A stretch of 64,000 nucleotides of DNA from Thermomucor indicae-seudaticae (taxonomy: Eukaryota > Mucoromycota > Mucoromycetes > Mucorales > Lichtheimiaceae), in NCBI GenBank assembly GCA_000787465.1, contig JSYX01000050.1:1-64000 (forward strand), in the 5' to 3' direction. Under the pieces are notes generated by a model that had not been told where the DNA came from, ran no database searches, and saw nothing but the letters and a program-made list of their open reading frames with translations. Both the position numbers and the translations under genes were made by a program. This document shows, in pieces, positions 12,116 to 23,627 of this stretch. Within the stretch, counting starts at the first letter, position 1; each line of letters starts with the position of its first letter.

Positions 12116-13295
12116 ATGGTAGCTACGAATCTACGAGGAGGCAAACGACTTGCACTTCTTGCTGTATTGTTTACAGCATTCACCGTCTATATTTTATCAA
12201 AGTTCAGCCGATCACATACGACTTGCCACGCCGCTCGATCCTTGTACCAGCTACGATCTTTTTCGGAAGAGAACCACACATCTTCTTCATCCTCCTCGTA
12301 CTATTTGAACCTCAACAGTCTGAATGCGACCGCGCAAGCCGCCGAACGGGGCGAGCGACTTTTAGTCCTGACTCCTCTTTTATCGCGCGCCGACGCAGCA
12401 GACCACCTCGAGCGGTACTTTGATCTCCTCGACAAGACCACGTATCCCAACCGTCTTATTTCGATTGGCCTCCTGATCACCGACTCGATGGACGGCGCGC
12501 TCGAGGTCGTCGAAGCTCAGGTCAAAAGGCTCGAGAACCGATGGTTCAACCGGTTCCACGAGATCCACGTCTATACTCGCGATTTCCCGTTCCTGCAGTC
12601 TACGGCACAAGACACGATAGCCTACCGGCGAACGGTGATGGCCAGGGCACGCAACTTTCTGCTCGCGTCTGCGCTGCGTGACTACCATAGCTGGGTGGCA
12701 TGGCTGGACGTCGACCTGGTCCAGTACCCAGCCACCATCTTTGACGATCTGATGCGGGTCAGCCATGCAGACGTGATTGTACCCAACTGTCTCATGTTCC
12801 GAACCGACCAGTGCTTTTGGGCGTACGACAGGAGTAACTGGCAGGACACGGATTATTCACTTGAAAGGCAGAAACATTTCGGCCAAGATTACGTCTTTGT
12901 TGAAGGTTAGATATTCAGAAAGAGAGAAATGGGAATAACGTCAAGGCTCACGCACGGCCTGGATAACTAGGATACACTGAAGAGGGCAGTGGTCGATCTT
13001 TGGTAAGTTCCTATGTTTGGATATTGCGGGTAGAAGGGGCCCTCATCATCATCTTTATATATAGTTGGTTGATATGCCTACCCATTTGGGTCCTGATTAC
13101 AGAGTACCTCTGGACGGTGTCGGGGCGAGTTTTCTGCTTGTCAAATCTCACGTGCATCGCGAAGGAGCCAATTTCCCTGCGTTTGCATACCAGCATCTGG
13201 TGGAGGCAGAGGCATTTGGCAAAGTCGCCAATGCGATGGGCTTTTCAGTCTACGGTGTTCCTGGCTATATTGTTTACCACGCTGAAAGAAAGTGA
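12116..13295 (+). CDS. Anp1/Mnn9/Van1-family Golgi mannosyltransferase
   Basis: Type II Golgi membrane protein of the mannan polymerase family, which extends N-glycan outer chains with GDP-mannose. Exons 12116-12905, 12971-13002 and 13065-13295 give 350 aa. A short N-terminus and signal anchor (LALLAVLFTAFTVYIL) precede the catalytic domain. Family hallmarks are LLVLTPL, the RNFLL...DYHSWVAWLDVDLVQYP segment carrying the DXD-like metal site, DVIVPNC, GQDYVFVEG, PLDGVGASFLLVK and HREGANFPAF. I chose the ATG at 12116 because the frame has no earlier ATG after the T-rich leader. The middle exon is only 32 nt, and its phases are required to join VEG/GYTEEGSGRSL/LVDMP. Which of Anp1, Mnn9 or Van1 it matches best cannot be settled by eye. 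Confidence 0.9.
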
Positions 13296-13465
13296 CGTCT
13301 GCATTTTTGTATCTATCTACCCACTTTTAGAATCTTTATATATTCCATTTTGTACAGCGCCCCTCCTTTTTGTAGCTACTCTCTCTTCCTTTTAATATAC
13401 CTTGTCTATAGGATTGGCGATGTAAACAGGTGGGGATTGAAAAAGATGAAGACAAAAGGGGGGGT

Positions 13466-14410
13466 TTACAGATCAGGGCGCACCTTGAAACCAGGCCCAT
13501 AAGGTTCGCCCTTCAAGGTGGTGTACACACCCGGAGCAGGCTCGCAAGTGTGGCGACCGGACTGGGGACCGGGCTTGACGGGTTTGCCTGCCTTTAAGTC
13601 ATCCAGCAACTTTTTGGTTGTCTCGGGAGTCAAGTCCTCCTACATAACACATATGTCGAGTAAGCGTGGTGTCCCAAAAGGAAAAAGGCGTGGATGTCTG
13701 TATACGCACATAGTAGTCATCGTTGATGGCCATGACGGGCGCATTCACACAGGCACCAGCACATTCGACTTCGACGAGGGTAAACAGACCATCCTTGGTT
13801 GTCTCGCCGGGTTTGATGTTCAAATGTTCGGTGATGGCTTCCAGGATCTTGTTTGCGCCGCAACCACCCAATTGACAAGGCGTTGTGGTGCAGAGCTGCA
13901 AAAAGTATTTGCCTACCGGTTGTCTATTCGGGGTCATCAGTACATCCACCCTCTCACTCTCTTTCTGTCTCACACACACACAGACGTCTCACCTGTTGAA
14001 CATGGTGTAAAAGGTGGCCACTTCATAGACACGCATGGGTGGAACCTCAAGGATCCGGGCGACTTCGTTCATAACCGAGATAGAGGTGAAACCCAGTTGT
14101 CTCTGACCGAGATCCAAAAGTGGCATAATAGCTGCCTTTTTGTACTGAGGAGGATACTTTTTGAGGATCTCCTCGATGCGTTTCTTGTTTTCTGGCGTGA
14201 ACTCGAAAGGAATGCTGGGGTTGTTCTCGGGCGTGTCACGATGCTGAAGAAAAAGTTAACCGTTTGTTGTGTCGACGATGGATGGATGGGGGTGTGCAAA
14301 CTCACCACAAACAGCGCGTCAGACAGGACTGCCGAGGAAGCATGAATGTTGCGTCGTGCTACGGGCGAAACCTTGGCGGCTTGCCGAACCAGGGCGCGTA
14401 CGGATTGCAT
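13466..14410 (-). CDS. NDUFV2: NADH:ubiquinone oxidoreductase 24-kDa subunit
   Basis: Peripheral-arm subunit of mitochondrial complex I that carries one [2Fe-2S] cluster (N1a). Four exons (14410-14306, 14243-13993, 13923-13710, 13639-13466) give 247 aa. A basic, Arg/Ala-rich N-terminal presequence is followed by the NuoE-type thioredoxin-like fold. The cluster ligands are visible as [11 protein letters not shown] and [11 protein letters not shown]. The C-terminus has the usual PGPQSGR...GFKVRPDL text. All three introns are GT-AG and restore family continuity ([33 protein letters not shown]). It is tail-to-tail with the mannosyltransferase gene, with a 170-bp gap. Confidence 0.95.
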
Positions 14411-14865
14411 GACGAGAGTGGGGAGGTATATCGAGTAATAAACGAAAAAATTGGGCTGTTTATCCGTTCAGCTCGCTTGGCCCTCACAGACACCGTGACG
14501 TCGAAAGCGGGGCCACATTTCCGTCTTAATGTTCTGCACAACGGTATATGCTCGAGGTGTAGATAGTCAACGGCGCTACCAACTGGCCAACGACTCTGTT
14601 GTACGCAAATTTATGGATGATCTGTCTAGCGCGCTACAACAATGCGCTATTCGTTTTGAGGCATAACAGGGTTTCTTCGGTCTCTCAGGATGGCGCAACA
14701 TACATGCATTCGGGTGGTACATATCGTGGTAGATATTAACCCTCCACACGAATCAGAGGATATTTGAGAAAAGTTCTATCGTATTACGCTACATTTTTAT
14801 CTAACCTAACGCATGCGGCAGAACAGAGTCAAAAACCAATAACAAATCTCTATGATTAACCCTTC
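14411..14865. other. Intergenic, promoter of the complex I subunit gene
   Basis: These 455 bp separate two minus-strand genes and hold the promoter of the 24-kDa subunit gene and the 3' end of the AIG1-family gene. No coding frame, RNA gene or repeat could be supported. Confidence 0.45.
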
Positions 14866-15798
14866 TCAGGACAACTTTTTGTTCAGGTTGTGAGCATGGA
14901 GCTTTTGATGGGCGTAGGCACCTATCAGAATGGGATGGATCAGATAAAGCGAAAGCCACAAAGACGGGCCATGACTTGGGGTTTTTTACCTGCTTCGTAG
15001 ATCACCCAACATATGGTTCCGCAGAAAAGGTAAAAGAAGGGACGCACGACATCCGAGAGTTCGCCCAGGAACGGATAGGGCCAAAATCCATTGCGTGACC
15101 AGCACAGCAAAGACCATGCGTAATAGCATGCTGCAAATCCGTAAATGACAGCGACATGTCGCAGCGATCGCTTAAAGTCTGTGTTGAACAAGAGGAAATC
15201 TGTCCAGAGAATAATGGCCGGGTATAAATGCAGCGCGCAGTCGACAATGACGGGTACGGCCGGGACATCGTGGGGGATGAGCAGTTCGGGGTCGAGGGCC
15301 ACCATGGCCCAGTACATGAGGCATATCAGACCCTCGAGCTAAATAATATTGCTGACGGTGAGGAAAGGATAGGGTCGAGACGGCGGGGTGGAAAAGCGAA
15401 CAACGTACCGGTGTAGCTATATTGACAATGACTTCATGCAACTCTTTGGATTGCGGGTTCGTTAGTGGGGTGTGTGTGTGCACGGGGCTGGTACCTTTTT
15501 TTCGCTTCGTACCTGGCCAAAGCCCTGGAATAAAGAACCTCAAGACATTCAAGAAAAATGCGAGCGTTGCCGAAGTTAAGCCGAGTATCGTAAGGTACTA
15601 GGCAATCCCAATGTCAGTGATTTTTGTGTAAAGATGATAGAGGAGGGCTTCTGATACCTGAAAATGACCACCGAATCCGTCCGCATACGGATTCGGATAC
15701 ACATAGTGTACACAATAGAAGACCCATAGATTTGAGAAGAGTCCAACAGTATTAATGATTAGGCTAATAATATGTTGTTGCTGCTGCTTTTGCTGCAT
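14866..15798 (-). CDS. AIG1/FAR-17a-family membrane protein
   Basis: Multi-pass membrane protein of the androgen-induced gene 1 family. Animal members AIG1 and ADTRP are threonine hydrolases of fatty-acid esters of hydroxy fatty acids. Five exons (15798-15658, 15597-15513, 15443-15409, 15338-14990, 14921-14866) give 221 aa, close to AIG1 (about 238). Hydrophobic segments cover most of the chain. Two spots fit the reported catalytic pair: the Thr in YLTILG and the His in DCALHLYPAI. The last intron is needed to replace an out-of-family tail with AYAHQKLHAHNLNKKLS. An N-terminal QQKQQQQ stretch precedes the first helix. Substrate in this fungus is unknown. Confidence 0.85.
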
Positions 15799-17343
15799 TA
15801 TTGGAAGAGGAAAGCTAAGGAAACCAGTGGAAAAAGGGAATGTGGGCGGAAACTGTATCTTAAAGAGATTGGGATCTGAAACCAAGGCAAGTACCACTCA
15901 GGCTGAACCGACATTATGCCCTTTTGGCGAAGCAATTTCAAGTTCCGATGTCGAAACAGGGCCACCTATTCCAGAAAAATCCAATCAGTTTCTGCATACA
16001 TGCCTTCTATAAACGTGGCCCGGTTATTTTAGGAGAGACGCGTGGTCATTATCAATATTTATGGGTTATCAGGGGAGGGGGTTAAATGGACATCTTTATA
16101 CTGGTCCTCATTGACTGAGGAAATGAATGTTCTTTGCCCTCTAGGTATTGGTTCCTGGGGGGGTCATTGATTGTAGATCATCATCCGCGGGCGATAAACA
16201 ATCTTTGAAAGAAACGGATGGCTAACACGTTTATCGTTCAGACTAATTTACTGATCGAATTCCCGACGCGTCCAAGGGGAGTGTGCCTGGAGGCCATGTG
16301 CCCTTTTTTAAAGTCGGTAACTACAGCGAAAATTCAACTTCTGCAAGCCGAAAAAGAACTTCAGTCAAACGAGAGCGCCGCGTCCGATTGGGCGTGCGCG
16401 TGGTATAATTAATTGCGAGAGACTTTCCAGCAAGGACGGTTGCCTAGCAATATGATATCTCGAAGACATTGAATACTACAGTTGTCCAGAAAGTTCTGAC
16501 AGGCTATGGCAGACTCGGTGGCCGAGGAACTTCACATTTTTGCGCCCGTCAGCTGGCAAAGGGATCAGGCAGGGCGTCCAGCCGTCGACATCGATTGCTC
16601 GCACTTTTAGCGAGGAGCCCCCCCGGTTGCAACGGCTCAAATCCTGGAAATATAGGCCGGGAGAGAGTGAGGTGGCAGCAGTTTGGGAAAAAAGTCTTTC
16701 CCGTAAGTAGCCGACTGGTTCCAGCTATTGCAATACACGTAGTTGCTTGCTTGTCTCGATTCTGGGTGGCTCGTCCCGCTATGTACATTGGACATTTCAC
16801 GTTCATGCACAGGGAAGCTCCGTGAGTCCCTTTTTTCTGTCTCTTGCCATCCATCCTTGTGGATCACAACAGTGGCCTTCGGTGGGTGTGGAGAAAAAGA
16901 GTGTAATTTGGGTGTAAAATCTAGGTTGCACAGTATAGGCGTATTATAAAAATTACACCCAGGGCCTTTACACCCACAGCCTTTTTACACCCTCACAGCT
17001 TTTTTACACCCTTACAGCCTTTTTTACACTCACACCTTTACATCTGGACCCTTTATGTGAATCCGCTTGGAAACATATATACGGTCTTACTACATATATG
17101 AATGCGTAAATAGCAAAACAATTGAAACATGAAGTGTTCGCAAGGGTTTAGAAGTAAAAGAAGAAAATCGTAGATCAGCACTGTCAAACATACCGTCTGA
17201 ATATATTCCAAATTATCATTTCTTTATATCTATCTGATGGAGTATGTTCATGTCTATACTGTAACTGCAAGCGAGGATTCAACGTCTAATGATATATAAG
17301 ATTACTATTAGCGATAAGGTCAAAACGCAATACCTTACAACGT
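15799..17343. other. Gene-poor region left of the MULE element
   Basis: 1.5 kb without a supportable gene. Short frames at 16218-16412 and 16469-16825 have no family resemblance and overlap frames on the other strand. A minisatellite occupies about 16908-17047 (separate entry). The right part (17050-17340) is AT-rich and ends at the stop codon of the transposon gene. It may be part of the element's terminal region, but no terminal inverted repeat could be paired with the other side. Confidence 0.4.
16908..17047. repeat. Degenerate TTTACACCC minisatellite with short hairpin
   Basis: About five head-to-tail copies of a 15-19-bp unit of the type GCCTTTTTACACCCTCACA lie between 16964 and 17047. 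The copies differ by T-run length and point changes. Just left, TTGGGTGTAAAA at 16908-16919 and AAAATTACACCCAG at 16949-16962 are inverted relative to each other with a loop of about 30 nt, so the array starts with a potential hairpin. It sits about 300 bp outside the end of the MULE reading frame and could be subterminal sequence of that element. Confidence 0.65.
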
Positions 17344-20300
17344 CTAAAGGTCATCGTCATCGGTGTCGTAACACATATTGAACTCGGTCTCCTTACGCGC
17401 GAGCTCTCGAAACTCTATGCTATCTATCATGACTTGTAGAGGGTCCTTGATTGCGGCATTTCGTCCGAGCTTTTTTCCCAGGTATATCTCCTGTCCCCTC
17501 GTATGAGCCGTAGTCCTACTTCTAAGGACAGAGTCTGACGGATAAATGTTGCTGGACTAAGTGGTGCCACGCTCTTTTCAGTTAATACAGCGTCAGGGTC
17601 CCGGCCATACGCACCGCGTAGGTACATCTCGCAAAGTGTCGTGATGATTATCGCCATTCCTGGCGCCCCATAGTATCCAGGCTGTTACATCAAGGACATG
17701 AATATTCTGGGCATCGCCTTGAAACAAGAGGATTAAGACTTACTAAAGTTGGTGCGTTTCTAAGTCCAGAAAACAGGCTTCGTTTACGGCCGCTGGCTAA
17801 TTCGTCAAGTTCAGATTTGAATGTCAAGATACGATCCTTTAAGGCTGTGAAGTCTATGTGTCTCGGATAGTCTTTTGATTCGCCTGCTGCAATAGCGGAT
17901 TCATTTCTGTGGTGGGTGCAGAAGAACCGTTTTTGATGCACCAAAATGAGCTTGTGATCATTGGCGATTTCGTTAGCTTTTTTCGCGCTCCTTTTCGTTG
18001 ACACTCGCTTTAACTTCTGCGTCTGCCCGCCTGACGTTCTCCAGATACTTCTCGGCTTCAGCAAGCTCTTGCCGAGTTGTGTTGTCTAGGGGCGTGACGA
18101 GCAATTCCTTGCAATAAACACATCTTACGCTACTGTCATTGTTGTCTTTGTCGATATGTTAAAAGTAATAAGTGACCCATCATTATCCGTCGGTTACTAA
18201 GATTAATGTTTACCTTTTTGCGCACTATCATACTCAACGCTCTCGGCAAACATTGGTTCATTATTGGAAGGTTTCTGCATATCGAGGTATGTTCGCCAAT
18301 GATTACGTATTCCATTGTCTATTCCAAGCTGCTCGCAAGCATCATAATGAAATCTGTTTGCTACCAACCAGGACATTTTCTTTGGTCGTTTCAGATTGAC
18401 CGATACCCAATGGTTGCCATTGACGTGATGTAGTATAAGAGGAATTGGTCGGTGAGTCTTGGCTGGCTTCTTGTATGGGAGATAAAGAATTGGCTCCCTG
18501 GTTCTTACTCTTTGTGAACCGTCTCCGTCATGCACACGACAATACCCTTCATCACTATACACGGCAATGGGTACACTGAATGCATCAGCTGCGACTTGGA
18601 TGCAGTCAGCGTTGAACCAAAATGCCATGTCAGCAGACGTGGGCATGCTCGAGGCTTGCTGTTCCTCTGGTTTTTTCGTGGGGTCTAATCCGTAGCTAAG
18701 GATCTCCTCCAATCTCTCTACCTCCAAGTAGCAAACGTTGGCGTACAAGTTGTGATCTTTCTGAACTTGAGCGAGCATTTTTCCCTTAATTTCTGGGAAG
18801 GCCTCTTCATCGCCTTTCGGAAGCTTCGCAAGAACGCGAAAGCCGCAGTACCCATTACCACGCACATTGATGATGCCATCGTAGAAATCGCGCGGAATTG
18901 CTGGACCAACTGTTATTTCAGAACTACTAATGACAATGTATAAGTATCTGGCATACAATTATCAGTCATTATCAAACAAACCTGTTTCCATCGTCAAAGA
19001 TTTGTCTCATTCTTTCTCTCAATTCGGCAATGGAAACCTTTTGCGTGAGCGGCCGTTTAGGAATATAGATTTCTTTGCCTTCAGGATCAACTATTTGCAG
19101 TTACAGTTAATGCAAACCAGCTCGCCATCATTGCGCTGCCAATAGTTTCGTGTTTTTAAAGCTTTAAATGGACAGCAAGTACCTTCAGTTCTGTCTACGG
19201 CATTTGTTGCCTTGATATTTTCGATTTCGCTATCATTCGTTCTAGGCAGCCTTGCGGTTTGAGACTTGGACGGCTCTTCCTGATTCTATATTATATTTGT
19301 GTGAATTAGTAACACGACACAAGAGCACTATATTTTCACGCTTTTACAAGAACCTCTGCGTCTTGGTTTTGTACGACGGTCGTTTTCTGTTTCTTGGCTT
19401 TTGGCAATAAGGCTTTGGTGGTGTCAGGAGCGCGACCGTCATTACACTTCGAGCTAGTGGTTTTACGTTTTTTAGGACTATATGTACGTGCACGACAGGC
19501 AAGAGTAAGTTATCGCGCGCGCCCATTTCATTTCTAGTAAAGCACTAACGTAGGTTTTTTTTTTAGCATAGTCAATTGGAAGACCTTTGGCAGCAATGGC
19601 GAAGTTTCTTTCTTCGTTTTCAAGGTATGCGCATATCTGATATAGAGTAGGCACAATTGATCTTTTCTTCTGCACAATACGGTATAGATCTCTGTGGAAT
19701 GACTCCACGCCATTGGTTGTTCTTGTCGTATGGTCACGTAAGTCTGCCTTTAGTCCCTCACATGACGGGAAGATCATGCAGCTTATTTCCGGTCTCAACC
19801 ACCAATCCAGCCATTTCTTCGTTTGAGGGTAGTTTTCCCTAATGTCCCTGACGGCGCCTTCGAAAGCATGCGAACCTTCGACTTGCGCTAACGTGTTCGT
19901 GTGTTTTCGCCACTTGCTTTCTGAATCCACATCAATGATCGCATGGTTTTCGGCGAGGCGCTGGACCGATTGTTGATAATGCAATAGACATCCTTTGATG
20001 TACCGTCCAGCGTCTTTGATCCCCCCTGCTTCTTTTGCATGCCCTTACAAAGCCTTCACGCTGAGCGTCGGAGAAGTCGATAACGAGGCCACTGAAGTTT
20101 GCTTCATCCGTGAACTCGATGTCATACGTGTTGATGAAAGCCGAGAAATAAGCGCAATAGTGATCAGCAGTTAATCCGCCAAGGACTGCTTGGAAAATTA
20201 CAGAGTATCTCCCAAGCGTTTCAAAAAACATTGTCGTCGTGCATAAGAAATAACCATTTTTCGAAACAGTTGTAAGTAACGTCCGTAATCACAGGGTTAG

Positions 20301-21135
20301 TCTTAAAGTCCACATATTGCTGGATACCAGGCGTGCAAATAGGAATACAAAAGCTGTTTGGATGGATGTCCATTGGTTGTCGCAAGTATCCTGGGTAGCG
20401 GTCATGGATGCCATTAAAGTCGCTTATAGCCGTGGACTCGCCTGACTTCTGTGGTTGCTGAAGTTCATGCATAGATATCACTGCTTTGCGCAAATATTTC
20501 ACCCTACCACGATGCTGGAAGAAGTTTTCTATTGTCCCAACTGGTGTCTGCTTCACGGGATGCTGCGCGCTTTGGTCGATCTGCAATCCCTTTGGCGATT
20601 CTGTTGGTCTTTCTAAGACCAATTGCTTGAACCGTTGTGCGCCTTCCTCCGTAGGATGCTTCGCATCGTAGACGCCATGGTTATGCTTGCCTCGTTGATT
20701 GAGGGTGCACTTACTGCCGACGTAATAGAAGGTAACTTTCACGTTACATTCGTGATGAATTAGGGTTTTCTGTTTGCAGCGAGTGCAGGGACTTTCGATC
20801 TGCCGATACAGAACAAACAAACACGGCTGCAATAAATACATAGAACGAAGGAGATATTTGAGGCACAAACAAACCTGTTTCGCGACAAGTTTATTTTTAC
20901 TGCGCGGTTTGATGTCTATATTACCTTTCATAAGATCACACTCAGGGTTCGTGCATCTAACAGCACCCATGCAGCTGTAATAATGCGTCACAGCGTCTCC
21001 ACCCTTCGGCTTGCACTTGTTATCCTTGCGTAACTGCCATCCAATGTCATTGTTTATAATGACATTGCCATCCGGATCGACTCTACAGTCTCTTTCGACC
21101 TTGATGGGTCCTTTTGGGAACTGTGAGAACATCAT
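17344..21135 (-). pseudogene. MULE transposase fused to OTU and RTC4-like domains, frameshifted
   Basis: Mutator-like transposon gene on the minus strand. Exons: 21135-20875, 20799-19550, 19477-19348, 19279-19183, 19090-18982, 18926-18214, 18145-17744, 17681-17344; splice phases agree throughout. Order of parts: zinc-binding WRKY/GCM1-like N-terminus (YYSCMGAVRC, CTRCKQK, KHNH); MULE DDE transposase with ITDVTYN (first Asp), DFSDAQREGF (second Asp), GCLLHYQQS and TTNGVESFH; a basic KKRK linker; an OTU cysteine-protease-like domain (GYCGFRVLA Cys, NGNHWVSV His); then CVYC, FFCTHH and PGYYGAPG, LSPATFI, RLI and VMIDS, resembling the RTC4-like domain. Five one-base frame breaks lie at A-runs near 20253, 20040, 19563, 17985 and 17473, so no intact protein is made from this copy. 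The OTU Asp of the usual DGNC is replaced (GNGYC). The true N-terminus may lie further upstream (acceptor-like site at 21121). Confidence 0.8.
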
Positions 21136-23453
21136 AATTGTTTTTGAAGTGAAAACTTTTTCAGGGCAAACAAAGAGAGATCAGCATGTAGTTTATTTCC
21201 TTATTCAGTACGCATGATCCTTTTTGGGAAATCTTTATAGCGGCGATAGAAATGTCGATTTACACTCTTTTTCACCCACCCGCCTTCGGTCTGATTACCG
21301 GACCGAAACAGCCGACACATGTCTGTGAACTCCTGTGCTCGTTCGTCATACCCACTACTGCATGCTGACGGTGTTCAGTTCTGAATTCGGAGCCGCCTCT
21401 TTTGACATGGCCTTTTATGCGCGATCCAACTACTGTCCCTTCGGTGCCGATGAATACTGCGTCGAGATCCAGCTGCTTTCTTGATGGTATTGCTCTCTTG
21501 TGGGGGCTATTTGCTTGTACATCCTTTTGGTTGCGAGTTCCTCAGTCCGTTTTCCTCGCTGAATGATAGAACCCGCCTGATGTATCACGAATATCACATG
21601 CGACCTACACATACGTATTTAGTCACATACGCTTGGATGTTTTGATGAGTTTCTTCTAACCTCTGGCAATTTGGGACCTGTTCAGGAGTGCTTGCAAGTT
21701 TGAATTAATTTTCCTGCAGGCTCTTCTCTGCCTCTTCAGCTTCGTTATTTCCCTCTTTACGTTTTTCACGAAGTCTCGCAAGAAAGGCGTATAGTCGAAA
21801 CAAGTCTTGGAGTTGTATCCAAAGGTCCCTGTTGTAACGCAAATTTCTTGGTTTCTGGCCGCTGTCTTCGCCAGAGGACATGTGCACATTCAGTTTCGGC
21901 GTCTCACGGCTTCATCACAGAATTGCACACAAGACGTGGACGCTAATGGTGCAAATTGCACAACCTGATTTCGCTGGGTTGCGGAAAGCGAGATGACGTT
22001 GGCAGTCATTTCGCTTTGTCAGCCCGGAAACGTCCCGATGTTGTCAGCATCCGCTATACATGCTCTCCCTTTGAATGCCGGTCCGTCTATGACATGTTTC
22101 CGCGGCTTGCAACGGTCATCAAATGAGAAGCCGTTGTAGCAATCCGCACTTATATGGATGCCTCGCCACGTGCAGTTTTGCAGAGTCTCTCTCTATATAG
22201 CCTTGGATTAAACTCAATCCCCGAGATTTCAACACTTTGCCGTGCGGGCGAAACGGTCCGAGCAATGGGAATACAAGACTCCACCTTGCGCGTCAAGAGC
22301 TGTCGCCCCTCAAGGAAACTTTCATCCCGCTTCTGGTAGCGTACAACACTGCACTCTTGACGCGATAGATTCACTGGGATAAAGACGGGTGCCCCGGTGT
22401 TAGAATAGTGATACCATACCAATACTTTAAAGTAGAAATGGGCAGGTCAATAGCAGAATGCTTCAACCATTTACAAGAACGGTGAAGGACTCGAACCGTC
22501 ACGTTAACTCAGTTGAATGAAGAGCAGCGCTTGTTCCGCAAAACCATGACGCTGTGCATATCTTGCTGAGCACGACAACAATCTTGTCACACAGTTGAGT
22601 GGTATGCAAAAAAGGCGAAGTTGGAAAGTCTTTGAGGCTCACGTTCCCGTGCTGCAGGCCTCAAGGGCCAAATTGTGCAGCTTGAGACAGTCAGCCTGCA
22701 GATGGTCTGTGCGTCGCGCAAAATCTTTAAGCCATTGAGATACCTTGTATGTACGAAAAGGCTTGCGACTGCTCCGTGAGACCTGCAAGGCTCTGATTGT
22801 TCCTCGAGGTTTGTTAATAACTTGTAAAATACTGTACAGCTTCGCGGTTGCTCATGTTCTGAGGAGATGACCCTTGGACCAATGCCATTTGTCAAGGAAT
22901 AAAAGATTCTCCGTTCAGTCAACATAAACCTGTAGTTATTCATTAACTAACAACGTAAGAGCGCGAAAAGAGCAATTAGACATTGCCAAGTGGGAAAAGA
23001 GACAGCGATTCACGCGAACTTGGAATGCATTGCCTCATTCGATATCAAAAAGTACACACAGTATGACGAATTAGGCGGGACAAGGTATAGATAGCCTCGC
23101 TACATGTTCGACCAATAATGTGCAGTGGTTGTTTCTCGCGGCATTGTTTGCTCAGTATTGCGTGCAATATGCAATAAGCGTTCTAGTCTCTGAGACCCAC
23201 TTTCGCCAGCGTGTAAAGAGACGACGCCTTCTAGTACGTCATTATTTCATGATTTAGACGGCTTAGCTTGCTAGACACTTGCACGCGATGCAAATCGTAC
23301 TCCTCTCTCTCTCACACACGCATAGTCCCAGCAGAAGAACGATTGGCAGGGTTCAGCCTTGACAAATGCGTCTCCCCTACCGCGTGCAAGTGAGAGATCT
23401 TCCTCAATACTGTCGGACTCCGACAGTTGCGTGCCTTTTTACGACAACAGAAC
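21136..23453. other. Decayed accessory sequence right of the MULE gene
   Basis: 2.3 kb with broken coding-like text on the minus strand and no intact gene. Around 21900-22420 a minus-strand frame runs from VVRYQKRDESF through DCYNGFSFDDRCKPRK to a Cys/His-rich stretch (DCQRHLAF, SGCAICTISVHVLC), but only if a stop and a frame change are ignored. Such Cys/His tails occur at the ends of some DDE transposases, so this may be a second dead element. Family assignment is not possible by eye. The remainder is AT-rich with no feature. Confidence 0.35.
23410..23426. promoter_or_regulatory. Perfect palindrome with CGG-N3-CCG core
   Basis: CTGTCGGACTCCGACAG is an 8-bp perfect inverted repeat around a single C. 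Its core CGG-ACT-CCG matches the inverted-repeat style bound by many fungal Zn(II)2Cys6 factors. It lies 28 bp before the ATG of the small ORF at 23454. Function is inference; a chance palindrome in a gene-poor region is possible. Confidence 0.35.
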
Positions 23454-23627
23454 ATGGCGTTACCCAATCTTTGGAAAATCTACTCTTCATTCCGGACACC
23501 TGAAGAAGAACGGCAGCTTTCTCGGTCAGCATTCTTCAAATTTAGCGGCTACATTCTCGCGTGCATCTGCATGACCGTTTTGGCCTCACGCTACGCCAAT
23601 GGCAAAAACCGCGTATTGGGCGCATGA
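23454..23627 (+). CDS. Possible 57-aa single-pass membrane protein
   Basis: A short frame starting MALPNLWKIYSSFRTPEEER, with one hydrophobic segment (YILACICMTVLAS) and a basic C-terminal end. The layout, an amphipathic N-terminus then one transmembrane helix and a short tail, resembles small mitochondrial inner-membrane subunits, but I cannot name a family. It is the only clean protein-like text in 21-25 kb. An in-frame start nine codons upstream (23427) is not an ATG, so 23454 is preferred. It could be a chance frame. Confidence 0.35.
   Translation: MALPNLWKIYSSFRTPEEERQLSRSAFFKFSGYILACICMTVLASRYANGKNRVLGA

Noticed and set aside
17427..17657. Reading the MULE gene C-terminus as the uninterrupted frame ending at 17427
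   Set aside because: After the A6 run the other frame (IKDPLQVMIDSIEFRELAR) fits the RTC4-like pattern and ends at 17344, so a frame break was preferred.
22485..22560. tRNA-like B-box text (GGACTCGAACC on plus) near an A-box-like TTAACTCAGTTG
   Set aside because: The two boxes are in opposite orientations and no acceptor stem or full cloverleaf could be formed on either strand.
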